Shown here in pieces: positions 50,509 to 62,761 of a DNA stretch of 64,000 bases. Source of the stretch: Tetradesmus obliquus (lineage: Eukaryota > Chlorophyta > Chlorophyceae > Sphaeropleales > Scenedesmaceae); the NCBI GenBank assembly GCA_030272155.1, contig CP126193.1, positions 2,294,001-2,358,000 of the forward strand. The letters are read 5' to 3'. Made by a program: the position numbers and the translations under genes. The notes under the pieces are model-generated. The model saw nothing but the letters and a program-made list of their open reading frames with translations. It ran no database searches and was not told where the DNA came from. Position 1 is the first letter of the stretch. Each line of letters opens with the position of its first letter.

Positions 50509-50765
50509 TGCAGCTGCTGAATGCGCAGTTTGTGTGCTTGAGGCGTGTTATGTAGGCTGATAAGCTCATCACAAGGAGCAAAGGCCAAGTACAGGATGGA
50601 TGTCAGAAGAAGTTGAGCAGACACAACATGGCTGGCAGACTGCCAGGTGGCAGTGTGAGGGGCGTTTGCGAGGGAGGCTGCTCTGTTTCACTCAGTGAAA
50701 GGCAGGTGTTTTGGTTGCGACAGATACACACGTTGATGAGCGCACTTCTGCCGTAGTTCGCAACC
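50509..50765. promoter_or_regulatory. Short divergent promoter region
   Basis: A 257-base gap lies between the starts of the aminotransferase (-) and the plastid protein gene (+). No TATA box seen. Confidence 0.4.
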
Positions 50766-52111
50766 ATGCTGCACAGAGGAGCTGTACCCAGCACAGTACA
50801 GCGGCACACATGCAGCACTAGCTGTCCACAACAGCAGGGTAGCCTCTTGACTCCTTTTAAACAAACTACGCAGCGCCGGTGTATCGCCCTAGCCAGCAGA
50901 CAGTCAGATCGCAGCCTCAGCGAACACGACGGGGGGCTGCTGCGCAAGGCCGTGCTTGCAACAGCTGTGTGTTGCGTGTTTGCGAGTAATGTAGGAGCTG
51001 CTCGGGCAGATAGCCAGAACTGGGTGCCTAGGAGGCACCACAGGCACATAGGCGAGCGCTTCACTGACACTTGGGCAGACAGCATCGTAGAGGTACGTGT
51101 AAGGGTCAACAAGGTCATTTTCAACTCTGTACCTTCCTTTAAAAGCAGTGCCGGAGCTTGCACTGCTAGCTGACAGGCGTATCTTGCTGCTGGACATTCA
51201 TGCTGTTCAGCAAGAGCAGCAGCAGGCTCTGCAATGCCATGGTCAGCTGTGTAAGCAGTCCAGCAGCAATGCTGGCTTGTCAGTGTTGTTTTCGTTTGCT
51301 TTTGCAGATTGAGCAGGTCACTTCCTCGCGGGTCAGGGATCTGGAAAAGCAGCTAGAGCAGGAGCGCAAGCGTGCAGACGTGAGCACCGCGTTTGCAGCA
51401 GCGTTGAGGCAGTTGCATGTACCGCTTTCACAGCTTCGTGTGCATTGCTACAGCCATCATATCCGCATGTTTATGCGCTGCTCTGGCCATTTGCTGGTGG
51501 CCAGGCTGCATGAGTAGCAACAAAACCAGCACACGCGGCGTTGTGGTGGCACAGGTTGCGGTGCAAGTGTATTTGCTCGCAACAGCCCGACTCCCATAAA
51601 CTGCTACAGCAATCTGTCGTCGCTGACTGATGTTCGTCGCTACCTGTGCATGTGTGTCTGCTGTGCAGTCAGAAGCCAGCAAGCGGCGAGAGGCTGAGCA
51701 GAAGTTCAAGCTGCTCAGTTTGCAGCAGGTGCGATGCTGCTGCAGCAGCAGCAGCAGCAGCAGCGGTAGCACAGCGATAGCGCAGCATGCGTCGCGTTGC
51801 AATGGCGGTGCACGCCGTCAAACTAGTTGCAGCAGCAGCGCATTGCTCAACGCATGTACTGCAAGTAACCTGCAGGCCGCAGCTGTGCGCAGCAAGCATT
51901 ACAGCTGTGATTTGCTGTACTTATGCCATCACACGCAGCTCCGTTATGCTAGCCAGCTCCGGATGCAAACATATGCTGCCCCAGCAAAGCAGTTGCCGCG
52001 CTGCTGCTGCTGCTTCAGCCAGCCACTCTTCCTCTTGTTCTGTCTGACCCTTGATCACTCTCCTTCACCCCTGCTGCGCTTGTCTGTGCTGCTTATCTGC
52101 TTCCACAATCA

Positions 52112-52148
<37 letters not shown>

Positions 52149-54825
52149 CAGAAGTCAGCGCGGCCTGCAGACGATGACACGTGGCTCAGCATCAAGGTGG
52201 CTGGCGCAGACGTGACAGGGCCCCTGGCCTTTGCGCTGCTGTTTGGCGGCATCTACGCAGCCTGGAGCAGCAGCAATGAAGCCAAGGCGCGGCAGCAGCA
52301 GGGCAGATGGGTGTATGACCGCGGCCTGGGAGGCAAGAAGGTGAAGAGAGTCTGCTGCAGCTGCTGTATTTAAGTACTTGCAAGCTGCAGATGGCCATCA
52401 TCAGCTGCGGGCATGCCAAGCAACAGCATGGCAGCATGCAGTGCTGAATTGCTTAGTTGCTTACATGCTTAGGTGCTTGGTGCCTGGTTCACTTGGTGCC
52501 CGTGTATGCTTGCTGCTGGTGTGTGCATGCAAGTCAACACGTTCTCTGAGTTGTACGCCCGCTGCTGCGTGCGCGTGTTGTGCTTGGTGCAGGTGTGGGT
52601 GCCGTACAAGACAGGCGCAGCAGCAGGCAGCAGCGACCTGCCGGAGCAGCTGTCTGATGCCGCCTTTGAGGAGCTCACCAGCAAGGCAGCAGGCCTGGCA
52701 GCAGAGCAGCGACGGAAGGAGCAGCCCTACCAGCCACCCAGCTGGTGAGCTTGCTGCTGCTGCTGCTGCTGTACTCTGCAACAAGTTGTCGGCGAGGAGT
52801 GTGGGCTGAAGCAACACATTGCTCCTAATGAAGCAAACGGCATGTGCATTGTGTCTGTAGCCGAGCAAATGGCGGGTGTCCTGCGCTGCAGCTGCCTGTG
52901 ATGCACGCTCTGAACACTTGTTGTGCCACTGCGCAGGCTGGCCTGCAGTCATGCGTGGCTTTGTGTCCAGCAATCAGCTATGCATGCAGCATTCTGTTCT
53001 GCTGGATGGCTCAGCGACGCTATATGCCCATGCCTCACACGCTGCGCTGCTGCTGCTGCTGCTGCTGCTGCTGTGTGCCAGGTGGCAGGCGCCCATGAGC
53101 TTTGCAGCAGACGACGCCACGCGTGCAGCAGCGCAGATGCAAGCTAGCGCGCTGCTGGCGCGCATAGAGCAGGCAAAGAACAGGGGCGAGGATTACAAGA
53201 TCAGCGACATTGCGCTGCTGCGCCGTATCTGCCAGGCTGGCGGCGGCGTGACAGTGGACACGCGCACCGTGGGCGGGCGGGACGCCATTTATAAGGGAGC
53301 AGTGGAAGCAGCGATGCGCAGGTGGGTTGTTGCTTGGCTGCTGTGGAAACGCGTGACTGGGGCTGGTGCAGCACAGTGCAGCGTAGACAACCGACTGGAG
53401 TTAGTGGTAGGGATGTTTTGAGCTAGTGCGCGAGTGTTGTTCTCTGCTGGTCGACAGGCTGATTGCACAGCTTGATTGTTGCACGTGAACAGGTACTTGC
53501 TGTGTAGCGTGTTGCAATCCTGCCTCGCCTCTCGTCTAAGCATTCCTTTATGCATGTTCCCAATACAACACCTCTGTGATGTTGCAGGTGCCTGGAGCCG
53601 ATCAGTGTGGACGAGGCCGACCTGGCTGAGGAGGCCTCGCTGCAGTTTCCCCACAACATGTCAATACTCAACACGGCTGCCTTTCTCAGCGCATGATCTA
53701 TCACACAACCACGTCATCTAATGCACAACCCCGTATCATGCACGTCTTCGCAGGTGCCTGGAGCCCAGCAGTGTGGACGAGGCCGACCTGGCTGAGGAGG
53801 CCCCGCTGGCTTTCACATTTTACATATCCCGACAGTCTGCCTTTGTCAGTGCAGCGACAACATAACCATCCTTATTCTGCACGTCTTCGCAGGTGCCTGG
53901 AGCCCAGCAGTGTGGACGAGGCCGACCTGGCTGAGGAGGCGCCGCTGGCGTTGCACTTCCATCATCCGAATGTGTCTGCCACATCAGCATCATAAGTATC
54001 TTTCTCCTTCTGCGTGCAGGTGCCTGGAGCCGAGCAGTGTGGATGAGGCCGATCTGGCCGATGTGAGCCCGCTGGCGTTTGTGGCGGGCGTGGCGCAGGA
54101 CGTGCAGATCCCCGACGAGCGCGCCGTGAGCCTGGCCGCAAACTGGGTGGCGGGCGCGTGCAGGGCGCGCGTGGTGGAGGTGCGCTGCACATTGTGTATG
54201 TTGTGGCGCTGCGTTGAGATGGATGTGTCTGACGGTGCTTCAAGGCTTCATGGCAGCCAGCAGGGGGCAGTGCTGTGCGTGCGCTGCCATGGTGCATGCT
54301 TGATTGTGCTGCGACTTGCTACACGCACACGCATGATGCAGCTGCCTGAGCTGTGGTCTGGCGGGAGGGATGCCTGCGGTGTCTGGCAAGAGGCTGCGGC
54401 AATTGTCAGCATGGTGCTGGTTGCTTTCAATTTGCCAGCGAGCCAGTTCTGTGTTGCTGTTGTACCCTTGGTGGGCAGCACTCTGCAATCACTTGTCACT
54501 ATCTGCCTGCGCTGCCATGCACTGCTGTGCAACTGCTTGCTGCTGCTGCCCTGCAATACATTGCCTTCGCTGCTCCTACCAGGCCTACACCGCTGCCAAG
54601 AAGGGCGACGACGTGCTGTGCGCGACAGCCCTAGCGCAGCTGTCAAGCCTGCTGCAGGGCATGCCAGTGTTAGAGGCAGGCAGCAGCCAGGTGGGCCTCA
54701 TCTCAGATGAACTGAAGGGCTGGGCTGATGGCGAGACGCTGCAGCGGCTGTACGGCCTGGCGATGCAGCTGGTGGAGCCGCAGCAGCAGCAGCTGGTGAG
54801 CAGCATGCTGGGCATGCGCAGCTAG
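50766..54825 (+). CDS. Unrecognised probable thylakoid protein
   Basis: Eight exons, 50766-51092, 51308-51379, 51669-51728, 52152-52340, 52593-52744, 53082-53321, 54020-54179 and 54583-54825, join in phase to 480 residues. The N-terminus is Ser/Thr/Arg-rich, then a hydrophobic stretch at about 62-76 ends in GAARA, like a bipartite plastid and thylakoid-transfer signal. A short coiled coil follows (VRDLEKQLEQERKR, SKRREAEQKFKLL), then one probable membrane span near 174-193 (GPLAFALLFGGIYAAW). The C-terminal half is helical and soluble (ASALLARIEQAKNRGEDYK, ERAVSLAANWVAGACRARVV, YTAAKKGDDVLCATALAQL). I know no family for it; conservation in green algae is a guess. Intron 6 has three partial copies of exon 7, and the 3' flank repeats the CDS end. 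Confidence 0.8.
53587..53960 (+). repeat. Three partial copies of the 5' edge of exon 7 with acceptors
   Basis: Copies begin at 53587, 53754 and 53893; the true exon starts at 54020. Each keeps the CAG acceptor and about 50-55 bases coding CLEPSSVDEADLAEEAPL (the first reads CLEPISVDEADLAEEASL). Each then diverges or stops. Confidence 0.93.
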
Positions 54826-55135
54826 CGGGGGTGTTTGTTTGTGAGCGGAGCTGTGGCAGCAGCTGTGGCAGCAGCAGCTGGTGAGCAGCATCCTGGCAAG
54901 TACAGCAGCCCTAATTGTTTGTTGCAAGCTGTTCAGCAGCTGTGGCAGCAACTGCGACAGCAGCAGCTGGGCATGCGCAACTAGCGGGGTGTTTGTTTGG
55001 GAACAGAGCTGTGGCAGCAGCTGCGGCTGCAGCAGCAGCAGCAGCGCCGCAGCAGCCATGGCAGCAGCTGCGGCTGCAGTTGTGATTGGTCAGCAGCAAG
55101 CTGGGCATACGCAGCTGGCGGAGCTGTTTGGCAGC
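54826..55135 (+). repeat. Decayed copies of the CDS 3' end in the 3' UTR
   Basis: Segments around 54847-54900, 54940-55020 and 55060-55130 repeat parts of the last coding bases, the stop-containing CGCAGCTAGCGGGGGTG and the GTTTGTTTG that follows. The 54940 copy keeps GCGCAACTAGCGGGGTG. Confidence 0.8.
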
Positions 55136-56436
55136 TGCAGCTGTGGTTTTTGCATAGGCCCTAAGCTGCTGTGGATGACTGGTCGGTGCGTAACGCTGCA
55201 GCTGTTCTTGTATAGGCGGCATGCTGAAGCAGCTCTAGCAGTGTGCTGTGTACCCGTGTGCACAGCAGCAACAGCTGTGCAGTGCTCCTGGTGATGCTGC
55301 TTCCTGCTTGCAATGTTTGCAGACAGCTATGTAAATCAACTGGCTACAAAGTAGATGTGGTGATTGGTTTTCAACCATGAGTATGAGTTTGAGCAACAGT
55401 AACTGAAGAATGAATGGGAGAGCTTAGCGGGAAGGAACTCTCATTCCCCGGGTTTCTATTGGGCTAGATTACTACTTGCTTGGTGGGCGTTACACAGCAG
55501 CATGGTCTACTGTTGCGCCTTGTCTGACAGAGCACGCACCTCAAGAGCTTACACAGACAGTAGCCGATGCGGAGTTGCCATGCAGTACACAGGCAACCCT
55601 GCCTGTTTGGGGAGCCAATGACAGGCTTATCAGGGCATAAGTACACTTGAAGTTGGGACGCCATTAGCCCAGCCCTTGTCAGCTGTGCTAGATCATGCAA
55701 AATTCACAGCGCACAGATGCACAATTCAAGTAGACCGTATACTGAGGCAACGCTGTCAGGACAAACAGCTGGCCACTGCATTTGAGTGTGTCAGGAACTG
55801 CCGACTGTCAGGATTTGCCTTGCGGCAAAATGAAGTGCTGAAGCCTGTGGTCTTGTCGAGCCGTCAAACCCTAGTCAAACCCTGGTCAAATTCTACAATT
55901 GTCAAGTAATACACTTGGCTTGTCACGCGCTGTTGAGTCGTGAGCCATCAGGCTCCTCTATTGATAACAATCTCTACTCCAAATGGCTGCAGAAACTGCA
56001 ATACTTGCTAGTAGCAGCCAGGTGACTGTTTGCGAGTAGGCACTGTGTGTAAAACACATGCACCAACAAGCATCCAGACAACCAAGCGACACCACCCCTG
56101 TCCCCTGGTCAAACAATCACAACGTGCTGGTTGCTAGGCACAACAACCAATGAGCCCGCCGCAGCACTGCTGGCAGCAGCACGTTGCTGCTGCCGCTTGC
56201 TGCCGCTGCTCCCACCATGCCCTGCACACCGGCTGCTGCGTCTAACCCCCAAAGCCAACCAGCCCCTCATGCTGCCGCTGCAGCAACACACCCGCTGGCA
56301 TGGAAACGCACCAATCGGCCAGCACTTTATCACTGACTGAATACCTGCGGCTGTGAATCAACACACGCACACATATCATGCACCAACAAACACTAGCTGC
56401 AGCCATGGCTTGAGTACATCAAATCCATCACCAAAC
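55136..56436. other. Convergent intergenic region
   Basis: TGTAA at 55330-55334 likely ends the upstream gene. TTACA near 55490 and 55549 are candidates for the ZIP gene on the minus strand. No gene recognised between. Confidence 0.45.
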
Positions 56437-56606
56437 TCAAGCCCAGATGCCAAGCGCGCACATTGCGCCAGCACCCAGCACCACTGCCAGGTACATGCAG
56501 AAGCGCAGGCCGGGCCGCACGGTGAGGTCTCCCTTGCTGAACTCCTCTGCCAGCAGCTGGTTGAGGCCGATGTACAGCAGCATGCCGCCTGCAGAAACAG
56601 AGACAT

Positions 56607-56647
<41 letters not shown>

Positions 56648-57058
56648 GCCCGTGTCAGATAATGAGCGATGAGCTGGAAGAGGCCGATGTACAGCAGCAT
56701 GCCGCCTGCAGAAGAAACAACATAACAGCAGCAGCAGCAACGGCAGCGGCAGCAGCGGCAGCAGCAGCAGCACACGTTACATGGTCGACTAATGACGAGA
56801 GGTGTGGTGCCTTGTCCATTGTCCTTGCTGCTGACCCTCAGCGGTACTGCCAGCTGTGCATTGCCCCTGGACAGCAGCGGCACTGCCAGCAGTGAGCTGG
56901 CTCGACAGCTGCCAACATGCATATCGGGTGGTCCGACATTCCGCCTTGCAAAGCAACGATACACACCTGACACGCCGTTGAGGCCGCCCTGCACGGCGCG
57001 GTTGGTGAGGCTGGTGGCGTCGTAGGTTGAGGCGATGGTGATGCCGATGGCAATGCCT

Positions 57059-57091
<33 letters not shown>

Positions 57092-58809
57092 CAGTTATAG
57101 CAGCAGCAGTATGCAGACGCTGTGCCAGCGCGTTGTGAGGGGAAGTGAAAGGGACAGATGGTGATGCCAATTGCAATGCCTGCAGAGGCGCATCATTAGT
57201 GACCGAAAGTGAGGGGATGTGGAAGGAAGAGATGGTGGCCCGGCTGAGTGTGGCCGGGGGTGGCGCCAATGCGTGTGCAGCCTCAGCAATAGGGGCGGTG
57301 TGCTTGGCTGCAGCTGCGTCTAACGGCTTGCTGCTACACCTGCCTGAACAGCACACGAACAAAGCAATCTCCACCCAGCCATGCAACTGCTGCGAGTGCT
57401 GCGCTGTGCTGCTGTTGCCCCAGGCACCCACCTGCAGGCGTTGTCACGCTGTACACAAACAGCATCAGCACCTTCTTGAGGGTCGAGAAGCTGGTCAGGG
57501 CCAGCACAGAGCCCAGAGCCAAACCCTCCAGGCCCTGATGGATTGCCAGTGCCGTAATCAGTGTCAGCACCAGCTGCTTGTCCCCCGTTATAACCCCCAC
57601 GCCGATGCCGATAATAACACTGTGGAAGATGCAGCCGAGCTCCATCGTGACAGCAGTGACACCCTGCCTGATCGTCTTCATCTTCGTTGCTGCTTCTGAC
57701 ACATTCTCTGAGGAGCTGCTGTGAATGCGGTGGCAGTGGAAATCGGCTCCCTTTTTAGGGGTCGAGTTTGAGTGATGCTCTGTGCTTGTGACAGCGCAGG
57801 TACTGGAGTCCTTATCCTCCTCCTCCTGCTCTTGAAGCTCGTTCCTGTATGACTCGGGGGCCAGTATGCCTGCAAGAGTGCTGTCAAGGATGACCAGCAG
57901 CAGGATGCCCGCCAGGATGGCGCAGCCGCCGACAGGCACTGGGAACTTCAGCGGCAGCCCATCAAGCTGCTCCAGCGCCTGCGGGCAGCACAACAGCACA
58001 GGACCCAGGTTAAGAACTAATTCAACATGTGAACATGTGAAGTGCGCAGGTTGGAGAATGGCTGCGGTATGCCATCACGTGCCTTGCTGTTTTGTACCGG
58101 GAAATGGCTGGTTCAATAGGTGGCTGCAAACAGCGGTTGCACGCAAAACAGGTTGAGCCTTGCAGTGTGGTGCTGCTTCCTGCCATGTGCTCAAAAGCTG
58201 CCGAGTGCGCTGCTGGACACTAAAGCAGCAGCGTACAGCAGCATGCTGGCGCGGCAGGAAGTCTGTCCCACCTCAGGCACGATGTGCACCAGCGCCAGCG
58301 CTGTGATGACACCTCCGCTGAATGCGCGCAGCAGCCGCGGCACCACTGTGTTGGTGCTCCTGAACCAAAGGGTGATCAAGCTGCACATGGAAGCTGCAAA
58401 GATGACAAACAGCCCAGCCACCCTGCAGCATGACAGCACACAAGTGCAGACGGCAGTGTCTCAGCTGTCTGCTGATGTGGTCTTGATGGTGACACGCATT
58501 CCGTCAGCTGTACCATTCTGCACAGACCTAGGTCTAATGTGAGTATGGCGAAGGAGCTCTGTCAGCAATGCTGATGCCCTGCCAGTGTTGTAGGTGCCTT
58601 ACTGCCAGTGCAGCAGGCAGGCCGCTGCTCCTGCTGCTGCTGCTCTTCTGCACTGCCTGCAGCTGGGTTGCATGCTCAAGCTGGTATCCATACATAGCGA
58701 GTGGCTGTTACCTGAGCTCCCAGCCGGCTGACATCAGCGGATGTCCCCCAGCATTCGCGCCCTCCTGCTGGTGCGCATGGACGTGCTCGAGTCCAAGGAG
58801 CAGCCGCAT
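56437..58809 (-). CDS. ZIP-family zinc/iron transporter
   Basis: Membrane uptake transporter for divalent metals. Five exons, 58712-58809, 58272-58422, 57432-57978, 56967-57056 and 56437-56588, join in phase to 345 residues, the usual ZIP length. A short His-bearing N-terminus (HVHAHQQEG) precedes span I (VAGLFVIFAASMCSLITLWF) and span II (GGVITALALVHIVPE). A variable loop has His/Cys/Ser (HCHRIHSSSS). Metal-site spans are IV (LGCIFHSVIIGIGVGVI) and V (ITALAIHQGLEGLALGS). Spans VI-VIII follow, ending YLAVVLGAGAMCALGIWA. All key His and Glu are present. Introns before exons 4 and 5 contain partial exon-edge copies. Confidence 0.94.
56660..56716 (-). repeat. Copy of the 5' edge of ZIP exon 5 with acceptor
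   Basis: Repeats 56552-56600 (codes GGMLLYIGL with acceptor) about 110 bases upstream in the intron, with the following AACATAACAGCAGC also shared. Confidence 0.88.
57155..57190 (-). repeat. Short copy of the 5' edge of ZIP exon 4
   Basis: About 28 bases (GATGCCAATTGCAATGCCTG on +) repeat the acceptor and first codons of exon 4 at 57034-57062. Confidence 0.7.
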
Positions 58810-59459
58810 CTTGACTCCTCCGCCAGATTAATTTGAGGAAGTTTAATTTTGGCAACACTTCACAACAAATACAGCAAATGTCGTGCCTAGGTGCAGTGCT
58901 TGCTGTGTACTGGCGTCCGCGCGTTTCGAGTTACACCAGCGGCAGCGACAGCTGGAGTCGTCGAATATGATACTTTAACTACTATGAGTGTGGTAGAAGA
59001 CGGCTGCTGTCAGCTACAAAGCCCCCAAAGTGTTCGGGGCAGTGATTACCGCACTTTCGAAAAGTAACCCCCAGTGACCGATGGCGCACCCTGCAACAGT
59101 AGCAGTACTCTCAAACGCGTTTACATGAAGTTTCAGGTATGATTAAAGGACGGAGCCGTTAATACAGGCATTGACGTGCACCGGTCTCGCTTGAAAGGAC
59201 ACGCCCTGCTCAAGGCAACAACTGCAGTAAGAGCCGGTATAAAAGAATAGCAGGCGACACGCATTGCAGTAGCCGGTCAAAATGATCGAATGCACAGTTA
59301 CAGCTCACCAAACTAGGCGATCCAAGCCTGAGCACGTGGCATGGCACGTGTCACCCAGCTGTGCCAAGCACTGCAGCAGGCAGCCACAGCATGCACACAA
59401 CACACTGACGCTCCTGCGTCCCTGCAACCCAAAAGAGCACACACAAACACAGAAACCGC
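58810..59459. other. ZIP promoter region and HisRS 3' flank
   Basis: No gene seen. TTACA at 59298-59302 (TGTAA on -) lies about 160 bases past the HisRS stop. A plus-strand TATAAAAG at 59238-59245 has no convincing gene behind it. Confidence 0.45.
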
Positions 59460-62400
59460 TCATGCTAGCTGGTCCACGGGCACCTCTGTCTGCTCACGTG
59501 AAGCCAGATCCTTCACAGCCACAGCACCCCGCTCCCACTCCCCGCCGCCAACAAGCAGCAGCCGTGCAGCGCCGCTGCGCTCAGCATGCTTGAAGGCCCA
59601 CTTCATCTTCTTGGCTTCCAAAATAACATCCACGCGGCGGCCGGCGGCACGCAGGCGGGCTGCGATGCCGCAGGCTGCGGGCCGCAAGCTCTCGTCCATC
59701 ACCATGATGACGTCATCCACCTGCAGCAGCACAGCCAGTGATTGTGCAATTACTCGCTCCAGTAATTGTGCATTCACTCCTGAATATTGTATAAATTCGT
59801 CCTTTGACAGTCAGCCGCCGCCGTCAGTAGCAGCAGCAACTCAACAGGGACACTCACTCATGTCAACGCATGAAATGCAATTGCTGCAGTGCAAACTACC
59901 ATCAATCCAATGCCAACTATTCATACCACAAGCAGCACTTGCAGCATCATGGTGACAGCAGAAAGCACACCAACAGCACCAGCAACGCCACTTAATAGGA
60001 AAAAACATGTACCTACCTGCTGAGTCAGCGCTGGCAGCTGAGGCTTATCCTTCCGCAGCTCCACAAATACAGCATCACCAACGCCATATAAACCATTTGA
60101 AACACAATCAGCACTGGCAGCATGACAGCAGAAAGCACACCAACAGCACCAGCAACACCTCGTTCTGGCACCCACCTGCTGAGTCAGCGCTGGCAGCAGC
60201 TGCTTGTCCTTCAGCAGCTCCACAATGACTGCATCACCAAAGCCAAAGCCAGCACAGGGCACGTCCTCGCCGCCGAATGTGCCCAGCAACTTGTCATAAC
60301 GGCCGCCGCCGCAGATGGCACGCAGCTGCCCTGCCCGGTCAAAGCCCTCAAAGACAACCCCTGCAGGTGGTTTCAATGAACAAAGGTGCACCTTCAGAAT
60401 GTGCATCGGTCACTTAGGGGCTGCTGACAGCAAGGGTTTTGTTGACTGCTGCACTCTTGGTGGTTTGACTGCTGCACTTCGAGGTGGAAGTGAAGCAGGT
60501 TGGTGCACAACGGGATGGTGCGGTGAAGTAATGATGGATGTGTGCATTTAGATGTCCAGGGGTGAATGACTCAGGGTTGCGCGGGGTGGGTCAACCGCGA
60601 GTAAGTGAGCCCGGGCGGCTGCTGCCGCTGCTGGGCGGTGCCTTGTCCGCTGCCAGGCCCCACGGGGCAAGGGGCTGGAGCAAGGAAGCACCGCGCTGTG
60701 TATGCAAAGCATTAGGCCGTATGCTCCAAGCAACGTGGACGACTCAGCCACCCGTACCCACCCACCACCGTCACAACCACCTGCAACCATTCATAACAAA
60801 ACATGACAACATTCATAACAACAAATTACCAAAAACAGCGCACCTGTGTAGTAGGCCAGGCCGCGCACAACACCAGCATCAGACACCAGCCACTCCTGGA
60901 AGCCATACCCAACAACCATGTGTAAGTTTGCACGCATGAGGCTGCCCAGCAACCACGCTGCCGCTTCCCAACCACCACGCACACAACCCGACCGCTGCCG
61001 CTTCCCAGCCACCACTGTCGCAGCACCTGCAACTGTTCATAAAAATAACATAACAACAAATCAAAACAAACAGCGCACCTGTGTAGTAGGCCAGGCCGCG
61101 CACCACACTAGCATCAAACACCAGCCACTCCTGGAAGCCATATCCGGCAGCCAGGGCCCACAGCTGCCGCAGGTCGCCCAGTGCGTCGTGGCCAGCAGGG
61201 CCTAGCAGCTCCCCTAGCTGGTCCAGGCTGCGGCACGACAGCGCCGACAGAATGCCTGCAGTGCACAGAGCATTGCAATAGTTTAATTTCATTAGTCGAG
61301 TTTGTTGTTATTAGTTGATACAGGCAGTTGAAGAGGGGTCCCTACTTTCGGCAGGGCAGCAATGCTGGGCACAAGCACGGCGAGCATCAGAGCGCACAAG
61401 CAAGCACACAGAGCAGGAAATGCATAACAACACACCGTTCGTAACACCTGCCGGCACGGCCGCGCCGCATGCTCACCCTCTGTTGCGTCTGCGCTGACCC
61501 CTAGTGCCGCCAGCTCCGCTTCCACCTTGTCACGCGGCAGCTTCTCAAGCTTGTCCACAATCACACACACCTGCAGGCACGCGCACGCAGCGACAGTGTT
61601 CACAGTGAGCACAGTGTGCATAAAGGAGGCCTGTTACACTGTGTACGTGGGCGATGGATAGGGTGCAGGAGTTGCTTAGTTCAGGATAAGAGGCCCTGGC
61701 TTGTAGGTGCTTGCACCTCCACAACCGCGCCACGCACAGCTCTCCACCAACACAGTTGACTTTGCCCGATCGCTTACGTGCAACATGCCATCTCTTTGTC
61801 AACAAGCTGCGCCTGAGCAGCCGCCGCAGCGCCGCACCTGTGCAAAGTTCTCGGGCGGCACGCTGTATCGCTCCAGCACCGCCGCCAGCACCTTGCGGCT
61901 GGACACCTTGATGCCCACGTCAGCAGCGCTGATGCCCACACGGCTGAAGAAGGTGGTGATGGCTGCCAGCAGCTCGGCTTCAGCCTCCACACCTGCCGCA
62001 GGTCAAGAAATAACAACATAACACAATGACAACAGGTTATGTGCCACGTGGCTGAAGAAGGTGGTGATGGCTGTCAGCAGCGCAGCCTCAGCCTCCACGC
62101 CTGCGACAACAAGCAGTACATGGCACAACATGATGTGACAATGTAGCCTAAACCTACTTGCTGAGTAAATGAGAAATCACATGTCGGCTGCCAGCAGCTC
62201 GGCTTCAGCCTTCACATCTGCGGCAGGCCATGAAATAACAACATAACACAACGACAATAGGTTATGTGCCCGCGCGGCTGAAGAAGGTGGTGATGGCTGC
62301 CAGCAGCTCAGCCTCAGCCTCCACACCTGCGGCAGGTCATGAAATAACAACATAACAAAACAGAGATACGACATTACAGAACAGAGATACGTTATGTGCC

Positions 62401-62729
62401 CGACAGCCGAAGAAGGTCGTGATGGCAGCCAGCAGCTCAGCCTCAGCCTCCAAACCTGCAGCAAAGCCAACACGAAGCAGGGCATGAAAGCCCACAGCGT
62501 ACAACATAATGCAGAGGTGTAGTGACCATGTCGATCCATGTAGGGTACCAGCAGCTCAGCCTCACAATCCACACCGCAAGGAACGTAGGACACATGCGCA
62601 TGCATTGCGCAACATGCTGCGCTGCGCTGCGTGCCCACCTGGCACGCCCACGATGTCCATGTTCCACTGGTAGTGCTCCCGCCGCCTGCCGCGCGTCATG
62701 CGCTCGTAGCGCCAGCACTGGCGGCAGCA

Positions 62730-62761
<32 letters not shown>

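Noticed and set aside
62030-62590. Array of regularly spaced repeats that could suggest a CRISPR-like array
   Set aside because: The repeats are copies of a HisRS exon edge of unequal length inside a eukaryotic intron; spacers are not unique.
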